DNA of 64,000 bases, taken from NCBI GenBank assembly GCA_020445745.1, contig JAGRGB010000053.1, positions 48,686 to 112,685 on the forward strand, in the 5' to 3' direction. The translations under genes were made by a program, and so were the position numbers. Source of the stretch: Rhodocyclaceae bacterium. Lineage in GTDB: Bacteria; Pseudomonadota; Gammaproteobacteria; Burkholderiales; Rhodocyclaceae. Positions 25,243 to 34,618 of the stretch are shown piece by piece; position 1 is the first letter of the stretch; each line of letters starts with the position of its first letter. The notes under the pieces are model-generated. The model was not told where the DNA came from. It saw only the letters and a list, made by a program, of their open reading frames with translations, and did no database searches.

Positions 25243-25746
25243 ATGAAATCCTCTCGATCATTTCCGTCTTCGCGACGATGGATGCGCGGCGTCGCAGCGG
25301 TCGAACTGGCCCTGCTGTCGATCCCGCTGATGATGCTGACCGTCGCCGCGGTGGATTTCGCCCGGGCGATGTTCGTCTACGATCAACTCGCCAAGGCCGC
25401 CCGTGACGGCGCCCGCTACCTGAGCCTGTTCGATCCGACCGTCGCCGCGGAATATCCGACCGATGCGGCGAAGAGCCGCATGCTCTACGGTAGCGCGTCG
25501 CCGGGGGACAGTCCGTCACCGATCGTTCCCGGGCTGACGACCGCGATGATCAAGATCTGCGACCGCATCGACGCGTCGGCATGCGACGGCGAGACCTTCG
25601 GGGGCGTGGTGACGCCCAGCGGTTCGATCAACCTGGTCAAGGTGAAGATCGAGGGCTACGTATTTACGCCGATATTTCCTGGTGTCAGCCGACTGGCCAC
25701 GATCACCTTCGAGCCGATCGCGGCAACCATGAGGCAACTCTTCTGA
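25243..25746 (+). CDS. tadE: TadE-like pseudopilin
   Basis: About 167 residues. After a short basic leader (SSRRWMRGVAAVELALLSIP) the Gly-Val-Ala-Ala-Val-Glu processing motif leads to a hydrophobic helix (LMMLTVAAVDFARAMFV) and then YDQLAKAARDGARYLSL, typical of TadE/TadF. A periplasmic domain with one Cys pair (KICDRIDASACDGE) follows. It is likely cut by the TadV peptidase and helps assemble the Flp pilus. Its stop overlaps the next gene by one base (TGATG). Confidence 0.85.
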   Translation: MKSSRSFPSSRRWMRGVAAVELALLSIPLMMLTVAAVDFARAMFVYDQLAKAARDGARYLSLFDPTVAAEYPTDAAKSRMLYGSASPGDSPSPIVPGLTTAMIKICDRIDASACDGETFGGVVTPSGSINLVKVKIEGYVFTPIFPGVSRLATITFEPIAATMRQLF

Positions 25747-26180
25747 TGGCCACGATGAAGGCCATTCCCCGACAGCAGCACGGTGCGGCGGCGACCGAAT
25801 TCGCGCTCGTCTCGGTGCTTTTCCTGTCCCTGGTGATCGCCGTCATGGAGTTCGGCAGGCTGGCATACACGTACACGACAGCGGTCGAGGCGACCCGTTA
25901 CGGCGCCCGACTGGCCGTCGTATGCAGCAAGGAGCACGCGGCCAACATCAAGGCCAAGATGAAGAGCCTGCTGCCCTTGCTCGGGCCGGAAAACATCACG
26001 ATCAGCTATCCGGCGACGAGTTGTTCCGCCGCCACTTGCGATCCGGTGACGGTCTCCATTCAAAACGTCACGGTAAAGGCCGTGATTCCGCTCGTACCCT
26101 TGAGCTTCCCGATCCCGGCCTACGCCACGTCGCTGTCGGCGGAAAGTCTGGACAGCACCGACAACGACGTCTGCACCTGA
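25746..26180 (+). CDS. tadF: Second TadE-like pseudopilin (TadF position)
   Basis: About 144 residues. It begins with PRQQHGAAATEFALVSVLF, the same Gly|Ala-x-x-x-Glu processing motif, then LVIAVMEFGRLAYTYTTAVE and EATRYGARLAVVC. A short mature domain contains three Cys (VVCSKEH, SCSAATCD). It is translationally coupled to the preceding tadE. The tandem TadE/TadE arrangement matches the TadE-TadF pair of other loci, but assignment as TadF rests on position only. Confidence 0.8.
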   Translation: MATMKAIPRQQHGAAATEFALVSVLFLSLVIAVMEFGRLAYTYTTAVEATRYGARLAVVCSKEHAANIKAKMKSLLPLLGPENITISYPATSCSAATCDPVTVSIQNVTVKAVIPLVPLSFPIPAYATSLSAESLDSTDNDVCT

Positions 26181-26214
26181 TCGAACACGAATTCCGCAAT
26201 CAAAGAGCATCCTC

Positions 26215-27381
26215 TTGAAAGTCATCGCAATCTCGGGCGACAGCCGCAATCTCGAAGACCTCCGCAAGCTGGCCACCGGCCTCGAACTGGTGGGCGAACT
26301 GTATTGCCACCAGGGCGAACTGTCCGGAATGGCGATGCTGCCGGTGCGCGACGAAATGGATGTGCTGATCCTCGACTGTCGGCACGGCGGCATTACGCCG
26401 ATCGCCGACCTGGAGCGGCTGCTGGGCTTCTACCCGCGGCTGAACGCGATCCTGGTGGTGGACCAGGAGTCTCCGGACCTGCTGCTGCGGGCATTGCGGG
26501 CCGGAGTGCGAGAGGTGATCAAGGCGCCGGTGAGTCGTGACGACCTGCAGGTCGCCTTCCATCGCATCCACCAGAAAACCCGTGGTGCCCAGCGCGGCGA
26601 TGGCCGGGTGCTGGCCTTCATGTCGTGCAAGGGCGGCAGCGGCGCGAGCTTCCTGGCCACGAATCTGGGTTACGTGCTGGCCCAGCGCAGCGAAAAGAAC
26701 GTGCTGCTGATCGACATGAATCTCCAGTTCGGCGACGCTGTTCTCTATCTTTCAGACCGGCGGCCGGCCGCCACGCTGCCGGACGTCACCCGTGACATCC
26801 AGCGCATCGACCTGTCCCTGCTCAAGTCGGCCCAGATCGAGGTGCTGCCGAACTACAGCATCCTCGCGTCGGCCGACGACCCGACCCAGTCGATGGACAT
26901 CCGTCCGACCCACGTCGAGGCGCTGCTGCGCTTTGCCCGGGCCCATTACGACTACGTGCTGCTGGACGTCGGCCGTTCGCTCGACACCTGCACGATCCAG
27001 GCTCTGGACATGGCCGACCAGATCTATCCGGTGCTGCAGCTCACGCTGCCTTTCCTGCGTGATGCCAAGCGCCTGTTCGACGTCTATCGCTCGCTCGACT
27101 ACGGACCCGACAAGGTGCGGCCCTTGCTGAACCGGGTGGAGCGCTCACCCGGCGACCTGAAGCCCGAGGATGCCGAGAACCACCTCTTCTACAAGGTGTT
27201 CGCCAGTGTGCCGAACCACTACAAGTCCGTCACCGCGTCGGTGAACCAGGGCGTGCCGATCCAGTCGCTGGACGCCGGCAGCCCGGTCAGCCGCAGTTTG
27301 CAGGAGCTGGCCGACCGCATCGCCGAACGCTCGGCCGCACAGTCCCGTGGCCTGCTCTCGCGCCTGTTCTCCCGCGGCTAG
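26215..27381 (+). CDS. cpaE: CpaE/TadZ localisation ATPase
   Basis: A 388-residue protein: receiver-like N-terminal domain (residues 1-125, with [10 protein letters not shown]) and a ParA/MinD-like ATPase (about 130-370). The deviant Walker A is [19 protein letters not shown], where Ala-Ser replaces the usual second Lys-Thr, as is known for TadZ/CpaE. The switch segments [12 protein letters not shown] and [11 protein letters not shown] are present. It positions the Tad machine, usually at a pole. Start is TTG 26215, 34 bp after the pseudopilin stop; no better start is seen. Confidence 0.9.
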   Translation: MKVIAISGDSRNLEDLRKLATGLELVGELYCHQGELSGMAMLPVRDEMDVLILDCRHGGITPIADLERLLGFYPRLNAILVVDQESPDLLLRALRAGVREVIKAPVSRDDLQVAFHRIHQKTRGAQRGDGRVLAFMSCKGGSGASFLATNLGYVLAQRSEKNVLLIDMNLQFGDAVLYLSDRRPAATLPDVTRDIQRIDLSLLKSAQIEVLPNYSILASADDPTQSMDIRPTHVEALLRFARAHYDYVLLDVGRSLDTCTIQALDMADQIYPVLQLTLPFLRDAKRLFDVYRSLDYGPDKVRPLLNRVERSPGDLKPEDAENHLFYKVFASVPNHYKSVTASVNQGVPIQSLDAGSPVSRSLQELADRIAERSAAQSRGLLSRLFSRG

Positions 27382-27401
27382 CTTTGGAGGATTTCATCGC
27401 C

Positions 27402-28754
27402 ATGTCGATCAGAGCCCGCTTCGAAACCGTTGAACAAACCCCCTCGCGACTGGTGCCGCAGGTGGTCTCGGCCAATGGCCGGCGCCACTACATGGCGGTA
27501 CGCCAGCGCATCCACCAGACCCTGCTCGACCGCGTCGATCTCGGTCGGCTGCAGAAGCTCGGCAACGAGCAGATCGGTGAAGAGCTGAAAGCCCTGGTCG
27601 AGCAGTTGATGATCGAGGAGGAGGTGGCGCTGAACGACCAGGAGCGCCGCAACCTGGTGCGCGATATCCGTTGGGAGATGCTGGGCCTCGGCCCACTCGA
27701 ACCGCTGCTGGCCGATGCCACCGTTTCCGACATCCTGGTCAACACCTGTCGCCAGATCTACGTCGAGCGTCGCGGCCGCCTGGAGCTGACCGACGTCAGC
27801 TTCAACGACGAAGCGCACCTGATGAAGATCATCGACAAGATCGTCTCGCGGGTCGGGCGGCGGGTGGACGAATCGAGCCCGATGGTCGACGCGCGCCTGC
27901 CCGACGGCTCGCGGGTCAACGCGATCATCCCGCCGCTGGCGGTGGACGGGGCGATCATGTCGATCCGGCGCTTCTCGGTGACGCCACTGCGCATCGACGA
28001 CCTGCTCGGCTACAAGACCTTGACCGAGCCGATGGCACGCACCCTGGAGGCGCTGTCGAAGGCCAAGGTCAATCTGATCATCTCCGGTGGTACCGGCAGC
28101 GGCAAGACGACCCTGCTGAACATCCTGTCGGCGGGCATTCCGGCCAGCGAGCGCATCATCACGATCGAGGACGCCGCCGAACTGGAACTGCAGCAGCCCC
28201 ACGTGGTGCGGCTCGAGACCCGGCCGCCCAACATCGAGGGCAAGGGCGAGGTGACGCAGCGGGTGCTGGTCAGGAACGCGCTGCGCATGCGGCCGGATCG
28301 CATCATCCTCGGCGAGGTCCGCGGCGCCGAGGCCTTCGACATGCTGCAGGCAATGAACACCGGCCACGAGGGCTCGATGGCGACGATCCACGCCAACACG
28401 CCGCGCGACGCCCTGTCGCGGCTGGAGAACATGATCGGCATGGCGGCGATGAGCCTGACCCCGAAGGCGGTGCGCCAGCAGATCGCATCGGCAATCACGG
28501 TGATCGTGCAGACCGCACGGCTGATGGACGGCAAGCGACGGATCACCGCGATCCAGGAGATCACCGGCATGGAGGGCGAGACGATCACCAGCCAGGAGAT
28601 CTTCGGTTTCCGCCAGACCGGCCTCGGTGCCGAAGGGGTCGTCGAGGGACATTTCGCCGCCAGCGGGGTGCGGCCGGCATTTCAGGACCGTCTGCGAAGC
28701 TTCGGCCTGCATCTGCCGGACGAATTCTTCGACCCCTCGCGCCGCTTCGCCTGA
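27402..28754 (+). CDS. cpaF: Tad secretion ATPase CpaF/TadA
   Basis: About 450 residues, the hexameric motor ATPase that powers Flp pilus assembly. N-terminal helical region (to about residue 75), then the GSPII_E domain: Walker [14 protein letters not shown] at about 229-236, Asp-box [20 protein letters not shown], Walker [17 protein letters not shown] and His box [16 protein letters not shown] 27402 has GGAGG 11 bases upstream; a TTG at 27384 would add six residues. Follows TadZ by 20 bp and precedes TadB by 9 bp. Confidence 0.95.
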   Translation: MSIRARFETVEQTPSRLVPQVVSANGRRHYMAVRQRIHQTLLDRVDLGRLQKLGNEQIGEELKALVEQLMIEEEVALNDQERRNLVRDIRWEMLGLGPLEPLLADATVSDILVNTCRQIYVERRGRLELTDVSFNDEAHLMKIIDKIVSRVGRRVDESSPMVDARLPDGSRVNAIIPPLAVDGAIMSIRRFSVTPLRIDDLLGYKTLTEPMARTLEALSKAKVNLIISGGTGSGKTTLLNILSAGIPASERIITIEDAAELELQQPHVVRLETRPPNIEGKGEVTQRVLVRNALRMRPDRIILGEVRGAEAFDMLQAMNTGHEGSMATIHANTPRDALSRLENMIGMAAMSLTPKAVRQQIASAITVIVQTARLMDGKRRITAIQEITGMEGETITSQEIFGFRQTGLGAEGVVEGHFAASGVRPAFQDRLRSFGLHLPDEFFDPSRRFA

Positions 28755-28763
28755 GGTCGGGAC

Positions 28764-29744
28764 ATGGGCGAGAACCTCTTCCCGATTGTGCTGCTGCTGG
28801 TCTTCGTCGCGGTATTCGTCGCGATCGAGGCCGGCTACTTGTGGTGGAACTCGACCCGGGGCCCGGAAAAGCGTCGCATGGACCGGCGCTTGCGGATGAT
28901 CTCGGCCGGCGGGGCGGTCGACTCGGCCGAGATGTCGGTACTGAAGCGGCGACTGACGAGCAACGGACCGGCGATGGAGCGGTTGATGGCGGCGATCCCG
29001 CGTTTGTCGTCGCTCGACCGCTTCCTCGTTCAGAGCGGCACCGAATGGACGTTGCCCAACTTCCTCGTCTATACGGGCAGTTTCGCGGCTCTGGGTCTGT
29101 TCGGTACCTTGCTCACTGGCCGTCCCCTGCCGTTCGCGATCGTCGTCGCCCTGGCATTGGGCATGTTGCCGACGCTGTATCTCGTTCACCAGCGGCAGAA
29201 GCGGCTCAAGCGTTTCGAGAGTCTGCTGCCGGAGGCGCTGGATCTGATCGGCCGATCGCTGCGCGCCGGCCACGCGCTGCCGAGCGCACTGCAGATGGCT
29301 GGCAGCGAGATGCCGGATCCGGTGGGCGAAGAGTTCCGCCAGACCTTCGACGAGATCAATTTCGGCATCTCGGCCCAGGATGCGCTGCAGAACCTGGCCC
29401 GGCGCGTGCCCAGCACGGATCTCGGCTTCTTCGTCATCGCGGTTCTGATTCAGCGCGAGTCCGGCGGCGACCTGTCGGAGATCCTGTCCAACATCAGCGG
29501 CATCATCCGCGAACGGCTGAAGTTGTTCGGCAAGGTGCGGGCGCTCTCCGCGGAAGGAAGATTTTCGGGCATCGTGCTGATTCTTCTGCCGTTTGCTGCG
29601 GCGTCGCTGCTCTACGTGATCGACCCGGGCTTTATGTCGCTGCTGTGGACCGATCCGACCGGCATCCTCTTCCTCAAGGGAGGCCTCGTCTTCATGGTGG
29701 TCGGCGCGTTCTGGATGTCGCGCATCGTCCGCATCCGCGTCTGA
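28764..29744 (+). CDS. tadB: TadB inner-membrane platform protein
   Basis: A 326-residue GspF-type membrane protein. One helix at the N-terminus (NLFPIVLLLVFVAVFVAIEA), two in the middle and a pair at the C-terminus flank the cytoplasmic T2SSF domain: LLPEALDLIGRSLRAGHALPSALQ, EEFRQTFDEINFGISAQDAL and IQRESGGDLSEILSNISGII. TadB and TadC together form the platform for TadA. The motif order and length are standard. Confidence 0.93.
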   Translation: MGENLFPIVLLLVFVAVFVAIEAGYLWWNSTRGPEKRRMDRRLRMISAGGAVDSAEMSVLKRRLTSNGPAMERLMAAIPRLSSLDRFLVQSGTEWTLPNFLVYTGSFAALGLFGTLLTGRPLPFAIVVALALGMLPTLYLVHQRQKRLKRFESLLPEALDLIGRSLRAGHALPSALQMAGSEMPDPVGEEFRQTFDEINFGISAQDALQNLARRVPSTDLGFFVIAVLIQRESGGDLSEILSNISGIIRERLKLFGKVRALSAEGRFSGIVLILLPFAAASLLYVIDPGFMSLLWTDPTGILFLKGGLVFMVVGAFWMSRIVRIRV

Positions 29745-29754
29745 GGGAGAAACG

Positions 29755-30711
29755 ATGGTAGATTTTTCATCGAGCCAAGTCACCTTCCTCGCCGTCGTCT
29801 TCCTGGTGGTGAGCGGTGTGCCGTTGCTGCTGTTCGCCTACTTGCGGCGATCGGCGGCCCAACAGCGGCTGGAACAACTGGTCGCGGCACCCGCTGGCAC
29901 CGCACCGGCGGATGGCCGTTCGCCGGGCTGGGTGGAGACTGTGGCCAAGGCCGCCTCGCCGCTGGCCAAGCTGTCGGTCCCGGACGAAGGCTGGGAAGGG
30001 TCCGAATTGCGCCTGCGCTTCATCCAGGCCGGCCTGCGCAGCCCCGGAGCGCCGGTGATTTTCTTCGCGATCAAGACGATCGCGGCGTTCGGCCTGCCGG
30101 CTCTGATGTGGCTGGGCCGGGTGGTCTCCGGCAGCGACATGCCACTCGACAAATTCATGATTCTGGTCGGCCTCGTCAGCGGCATCGGTTACTTTCTGCC
30201 GAACGCCATCCTGAGCCGCCTTCGGGCGATACGCCAGCGGGAACTGTTCGAGAACTTTCCGGACGCGCTCGACCTGCTCACCATTTGTGTCGAGGCCGGC
30301 CTCAGCCTGGAAGCTGCCCTGAATCGGGTGGCCGGCGAGATCGCGCTGAAGAGCCGTCAACTGGCCGAGGAACTGCAACTCGTTTGCCTCGAGTTTCGCG
30401 CCGGCGCCGGCAAGGAGCGGGCGCTGCGCAACCTGTCGATGCGCACCGGCGTCGAGGACATCGACACGCTGGTGGCGATGCTGGTGCAGTCGGAAAAGTT
30501 CGGCACCAGCATCGGCGAATCGCTGCGCATCCACTCGGAAATGCTGCGCGTGAAACGCCAGCAACGGGCCGAGGAGCGTGCGGCCAAGGTGGCGGTGAAG
30601 CTGATCTTCCCGCTGGTGATGTGCATCTTCCCCGCCATCATGATCGTCGTCGGCGGTCCGGCGATGATCAGCATCGTCAAGGTGCTTCCGACCCTGATCA
30701 ACGGCGGCTAG
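29755..30711 (+). CDS. tadC: TadC inner-membrane platform protein
   Basis: A 318-residue partner of TadB. N-terminal helix VTFLAVVFLVVSGVPLLLFA, a cytoplasmic T2SSF domain with FENFPDALDLLTICVEAGLS, LAEELQLVCLEFRAGAGKER and LVQSEKFGTSIGESLRIHSE, and C-terminal helices IFPLVMCIFPAIMIVVGG. GAGGGAG precedes the ATG. Motifs ('VEAGLSLEAAL', 'RAGAGKERAL') are those of TadC. Followed by tadD after 21 bp. Confidence 0.93.
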   Translation: MVDFSSSQVTFLAVVFLVVSGVPLLLFAYLRRSAAQQRLEQLVAAPAGTAPADGRSPGWVETVAKAASPLAKLSVPDEGWEGSELRLRFIQAGLRSPGAPVIFFAIKTIAAFGLPALMWLGRVVSGSDMPLDKFMILVGLVSGIGYFLPNAILSRLRAIRQRELFENFPDALDLLTICVEAGLSLEAALNRVAGEIALKSRQLAEELQLVCLEFRAGAGKERALRNLSMRTGVEDIDTLVAMLVQSEKFGTSIGESLRIHSEMLRVKRQQRAEERAAKVAVKLIFPLVMCIFPAIMIVVGGPAMISIVKVLPTLINGG

Positions 30712-30732
30712 TCACTTTCGAAGGCATACGTC

Positions 30733-31878
30733 ATGCAGAAAGCAAGATTCGCGACGCTCCTGGCAGCACTGATGAGTACCGGTTGTGCCGGCACCCTGGA
30801 GCGCGACCTGGCCTGGCAGGTCAAGCCGCACCTGGACGTGCACCACGGCATGCAACAGACGCGGGCCCAGTACGAACTCGGTCGCTACTATCAGGGCCAG
30901 GGGCGAAACGTGCAGGCCGAGATGGCTTATCGGAAGGCCCTGGCCGCGGACCCGGAGCACACCGGCTCGATCAATGCGCTGGCGTCCCTGCTGGCTGCCC
31001 GTGGCGAGTTGGCGGAAGCCAGCCGCTGGTTCGAGAAGCTGCTGACGAAGGCACCGGAAAGCGCCTATCTGCACAATAACGCCGGCTATGCGCTGCAGCT
31101 GCAGGGTCGACACGCCGAGGCAGTGGCCGAGTTGAAGCGCGCCGTGGCCCTCGATCCCGGGTTCGAGCGTGCCTGGGTGAACCTCGAGACGGCGGCGCGA
31201 GCCGCCGGCATGGCGGAGGTGGTGGCGATGGCGGAGAGGCGCGGCGCGACCGAAGCGCCGCGACAGGCCGAAGCCCCGCGCCAGCTGCTGCAGGCGGACG
31301 TCGTGGCGCTGAGCCTGAGCGGCGAGCCGCCGGCCTTCGATCGGCGCACCGCGGAATCCTCGGCGCCGATCGAACACCGGCAGCGATCGGATGCAGCGGA
31401 ATCGATGCCGATGATGGTTCGCGAATTGCCTGTTGCCCCGGTGTCCCGGGTGTCGCTCGCCGAAGCTGATCCGGATGCCGTTTCGGCGCCGGCCGCGGTG
31501 CCGTTGGTGGCGGCGGAGGCCATCGATCCGGTGTCGTCACCGGGTCTGCTGCGGGTCGGACTGGCCAGGCCCGAGCTCGGGATCGATGCCCGGCTCGAGA
31601 TCTCCAATGGCAATGGCATCCGCAATTTCGCCAGCCGCGTCGGCGACCGGCTGAAGGCCGAGGGTCTCGACGTGCGGCGTATCACCAACTACGACTCCTT
31701 CGGCCTGACCCAATCGAAGGTCGAATACCGGCGCGGCTACGAGGGCCAGGCCCGCGCCCTGGCGAGATGGCTCGACCTCGATGCGGATGTGGTGGCCCGC
31801 GAGGGCGAGCGCTGGGGCAGCGACGTGCGCCTGATTCTCGGCAGCGACGTGGTCGGGCGCGGCCGCCTGCGGACCTGA
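30733..31878 (+). CDS. tadD: TadD-like TPR lipoprotein with C-terminal LytR_C domain
   Basis: A 381-residue protein. The signal ends at MSTGC (Cys17, likely lipidated). TPR repeats fill about residues 35-160 (YELGRYYQGQGRNVQAEMAY, YLHNNAGYALQLQGRHAEAV). A low-complexity linker (about 165-285) follows. The C-terminus (about 288-381) is a LytR_C-type domain: LEISNGNGIRNFASRVGDRL, RITNYDSF, VEYRRGYEGQA and SDVRLILGSD. The TPR part fits TadD, which is needed for pilus assembly. The LytR_C domain, usually in cell-wall-linked proteins, suggests a peptidoglycan contact (inference). It ends the Tad locus. Confidence 0.85.
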   Translation: MQKARFATLLAALMSTGCAGTLERDLAWQVKPHLDVHHGMQQTRAQYELGRYYQGQGRNVQAEMAYRKALAADPEHTGSINALASLLAARGELAEASRWFEKLLTKAPESAYLHNNAGYALQLQGRHAEAVAELKRAVALDPGFERAWVNLETAARAAGMAEVVAMAERRGATEAPRQAEAPRQLLQADVVALSLSGEPPAFDRRTAESSAPIEHRQRSDAAESMPMMVRELPVAPVSRVSLAEADPDAVSAPAAVPLVAAEAIDPVSSPGLLRVGLARPELGIDARLEISNGNGIRNFASRVGDRLKAEGLDVRRITNYDSFGLTQSKVEYRRGYEGQARALARWLDLDADVVAREGERWGSDVRLILGSDVVGRGRLRT

Positions 31879-31889
31879 GGGCCCAGCCT

Positions 31890-32828
31890 TCAGTTCAACA
31901 GGCCGTGGCCGATGCTGCGCGCGAGAATACCGACCGCCGCGCCGGCAACCGCGGGTTTCCACACTGCGGCGACGCGGCGGCTCGCCGAGATCAGGATCGC
32001 CACGCCGGGGATGTCGAGCGGATGCAACAGGAAACCGGCCGCCGCATTCATCGATGCGACGCTGGCTTCGCCGCTGTCGAGCATCTCGTCATAGACGCCC
32101 ATCACCGCGGTGCCGCCGCCGATGTATTTGGTCAGCGTCGCGAGTATCAGCGAGCGGTCCAGCGACAGGGCGTCGAGCACGGGTGCGAGCAGAACGGTCA
32201 GGGCATCGATCACACCGATCGCCCGTAGCGCGGCGACCGCCACCAGCGCCAGCACCAGCATCGGAATAGCGCCGATCGTGATCTTGAAGGATTCGGCGCC
32301 GGCACGGTTGATGACGTCGAGGACGCCCTTGGCATCCTCGGCGACCGGGTGGTGGAGGGTCTCGTCCACTTCACTGTCGGTGTCCGCCAGCGATCGTCCG
32401 ATCCAATGGTAGGTGGCGGCGGCGGCGACCAGGCCGCCGAGCAGCGACAGCCAAAGTGTCTGGCCGAGCGCGAGACCGAGGGCGGTCATCGGAAACAGCA
32501 CGTTGGCCTGGGCCATCGCCATGACCAGCGCCAGCGTGGCCGCGATATGGCGATCCGAGGCGCCGCGGGTCGCCATCATCGCCAGCGTCGCGATCGGTCC
32601 GGCGAAGCCCACGAAGCTGATCTGCAGTGCGGCAAACACACCGAGGCCGGTGAGACCGAGCGGTCGCAATGCCGGCGCCAGCAGTGCCACCAGCTTGTCG
32701 AGGATGCCCCGTGCCTCGAGCAGGCGCATCAGCGACAGCATCACCACCATCACCGGCAGCACGACGAACAAGGCCAGTTCGACGGCCGACCGGCCGGCAT
32801 CGAGAATCACCGCGATCAGGCTGTTCAC
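31890..32828 (-). CDS. Nucleoside-recognition (Gate) domain membrane protein
   Basis: About 312 residues with roughly eight helices and two Gate-domain halves like fused SpmA/SpmB: VVMLSLMRLLEARGILDKLV in the first, LTKYIGGGTAVMGVYDEML and AAGFLLHPLDIPGVAILISA in the second, joined by a polar loop (DSEVDETLHHPVAEDAKG). Gate proteins are thought to be transporters; the substrate is unknown. GTG 32828 directly precedes the first helix. A TTG at 32873, abutting the NYN gene, is the alternative. Convergent with tadD 11 bp away. Confidence 0.78.
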   Translation of the reverse strand: MNSLIAVILDAGRSAVELALFVVLPVMVVMLSLMRLLEARGILDKLVALLAPALRPLGLTGLGVFAALQISFVGFAGPIATLAMMATRGASDRHIAATLALVMAMAQANVLFPMTALGLALGQTLWLSLLGGLVAAAATYHWIGRSLADTDSEVDETLHHPVAEDAKGVLDVINRAGAESFKITIGAIPMLVLALVAVAALRAIGVIDALTVLLAPVLDALSLDRSLILATLTKYIGGGTAVMGVYDEMLDSGEASVASMNAAAGFLLHPLDIPGVAILISASRRVAAVWKPAVAGAAVGILARSIGHGLLN

Positions 32829-32873
32829 GGGCGTGCTTGTCGCGCTGACCGGCTGCCGGCCGGACGCCGACAA

Positions 32874-34205
32874 TCATTCATTGCCGGCCGTCTCGGTCTC
32901 GGTCTCGTTCTTGGTCTCGGTCTTGGTCGTGCGGCGACTGCGCCGCGGCGTGGCTTTGGCCTCGCTCTTGTCGGGCTGCGTTGCGGGCGCTTGCGGTGTG
33001 TCGGTCGCGGCCGTGGGGGCCGTCTTGCTGCTTGCGCGTGGCGTCTTCGAGGTCGAGCGGCTGCGCCGCGTCGCCTTCGGTTTTTCCTTGGCGGTGGTCT
33101 CGCCGGTCGCGTCGTCGAGGAGTGGCGCAACTGGTTCGTCTGCTGCGCCATCGCCGTCCTCGGCCGGCGCCTTGGCGCTCCGGCCGGCTCCAGCGGCCGT
33201 CCGGCTCCTGCCGCGCCCGCTTCTGGGTTTGGGCGGCGGCTCGGTGGTGGCCTCCTCTGGGAGCGCTGCCTCGCCGTCCCCGTCGCCGCTCGCATCCGGG
33301 GCCGGGGGCTTGCCCGGTGGCGATTCGGCTGCAACGACCGCCTCGGGCGCGGGCTGCCTGGCGACCGGCGCCGGCGTCGCGATCGCGGGGGCGATCGGCT
33401 CGGCGCCTTGTCCGGCGGTCACGTGCTGCACGAAGGTGTTCGACTTCTCGTCGCGTCCGACCAGCAGCAGTCCCCGCGATTGGGCTTCCTCGAGCAGATT
33501 GCCGAACGCCTTGAAGCCGAAGTAGGACTCGTTGAAGTCCGGCTTGCGGCGCTTGATCGCCTCCTTCAGAACCGACGCCCAGATCTTGCCGCTGTCACTG
33601 CGCTCGGAGACCAGCGCGTCGAGGGTTTCGACCGCCATTTCGATCGCGCGGCTGCGTCGCGCCTCGAGTTGTTCGGGTTGCAGGCGCTGCTGCGCGGTGT
33701 GCTCCCGGCGGACGCCCTTGCGCTGGTTCTCGCGTACCAGATCGTCGTAGAAGATGAACTCGTCGCAGTTGGCGATGAGCAGATCGGAGGTCGATTGCTT
33801 GACACCGACGCCGATCACCTGTTTCGCGTTCTCGCGCAGCTTGGACACCAGCGGCGAGAAGTCCGAGTCGCCGCTGACGATCACGAAGGTATCGACATGC
33901 GACTTGGTGTAGCAGAGATCGAGCGCGTCCACCACGAGGCGGATGTCGGCTGAATTCTTGCCGGACTGTCGCACGTGGGGAATCTCGATCAGCTCGAAAT
34001 TCGCTTCGTGCATCGTCGCCTTGAAACCCTTGTAGCGGTCCCAGTCGCAGTAGGCTTTCTTGACCACGATCGCGCCTTTCAACAGCAGTCTTTCGAGCAC
34101 CGGCGCGATGTCGAACTTCTCGTACTTGGCATCGCGTACGCCTAGCGCGACGTTCTCGAAGTCGCAGAATACGGCCATGCTCACGTGCTCGGGCGACGCA
34201 GCCAT
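32874..34205 (-). CDS. NYN-domain RNase-like protein with OST-HTH/LOTUS domain and long charged tail
   Basis: A 443-residue protein. Residues 8-160 are a NYN (PIN-like, LabA/DUF88) domain with the acidic site in VFCDFENVALG, SADIRLVVDALDL and IVSGDSDFSPLV. Residues about 185-265 match an OST-HTH/LOTUS module (SGKIWASVLKEAIKRRKPDF, YFGFKAFGNLLEEA), an RNA-binding fold. From 275 on comes a low-complexity Ala/Pro/Glu/Lys/Arg tail with TTKTETKNETETETA at its end. It is likely a metal-dependent endoribonuclease or RNA-binding factor. GGAGACAAGG precedes the ATG. Confidence 0.85.
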   Translation of the reverse strand: MAASPEHVSMAVFCDFENVALGVRDAKYEKFDIAPVLERLLLKGAIVVKKAYCDWDRYKGFKATMHEANFELIEIPHVRQSGKNSADIRLVVDALDLCYTKSHVDTFVIVSGDSDFSPLVSKLRENAKQVIGVGVKQSTSDLLIANCDEFIFYDDLVRENQRKGVRREHTAQQRLQPEQLEARRSRAIEMAVETLDALVSERSDSGKIWASVLKEAIKRRKPDFNESYFGFKAFGNLLEEAQSRGLLLVGRDEKSNTFVQHVTAGQGAEPIAPAIATPAPVARQPAPEAVVAAESPPGKPPAPDASGDGDGEAALPEEATTEPPPKPRSGRGRSRTAAGAGRSAKAPAEDGDGAADEPVAPLLDDATGETTAKEKPKATRRSRSTSKTPRASSKTAPTAATDTPQAPATQPDKSEAKATPRRSRRTTKTETKNETETETAGNE

Positions 34206-34363
34206 CCTTGTCTCCAGGTATTCAGGGCCGGGTGGGAGAAATCAGCGCTACTGTGCGCGCGCCGGAGGTGGCAGCGCAAGCGGCATCGCGCGGTGAGCAC
34301 GCCGGGCGGCGGCCATGCCGCCGATGGCATGGTCACCGCAGCGGGCGCGAGGCGTGGGCCGGA

Positions 34364-34618
34364 TCAGGCCCGGCGACGGGCCGTGCCAGGGCCGCGGCCT
34401 TCGATATGGCGGAACGTGATGCGCCCCTTGCTGAGATCGTAGGGCGACAGTTCGAGGGTGACCTTGTCACCGGCGAGAATGCGAATGCGATACTTGCGCA
34501 TCTTGCCCGCGGTGTAGGCCACGAGGTTGTGACCGTTGTCCAGGGTCACTCGGAAACGTGCGTCGGGCAGTACTTCGTCCACCACCCCGTTCATTTCGAT
34601 AAGGTCTTCTTTAGCCAA
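34364..34618 (-). CDS. infA: Translation initiation factor IF-1
   Basis: About 84 residues of S1/OB fold: [60 protein letters not shown] and [10 protein letters not shown] are typical IF-1. It binds the 30S A site in initiation. The start is TTG 34618 with AAGGAG eight bases upstream, matching the family N-terminus. An in-frame ATG at 34642 would add eight residues with no ribosome site. The C-terminus is about 12 residues longer than the usual 72 ([12 protein letters not shown]). Confidence 0.92.
   Translation of the reverse strand: MAKEDLIEMNGVVDEVLPDARFRVTLDNGHNLVAYTAGKMRKYRIRILAGDKVTLELSPYDLSKGRITFRHIEGRGPGTARRRA

Noticed and set aside
27378-29783. An 801-codon minus-strand open frame in the Tad locus
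   Set aside because: Antisense to cpaF and tadB; composition is not protein-like.
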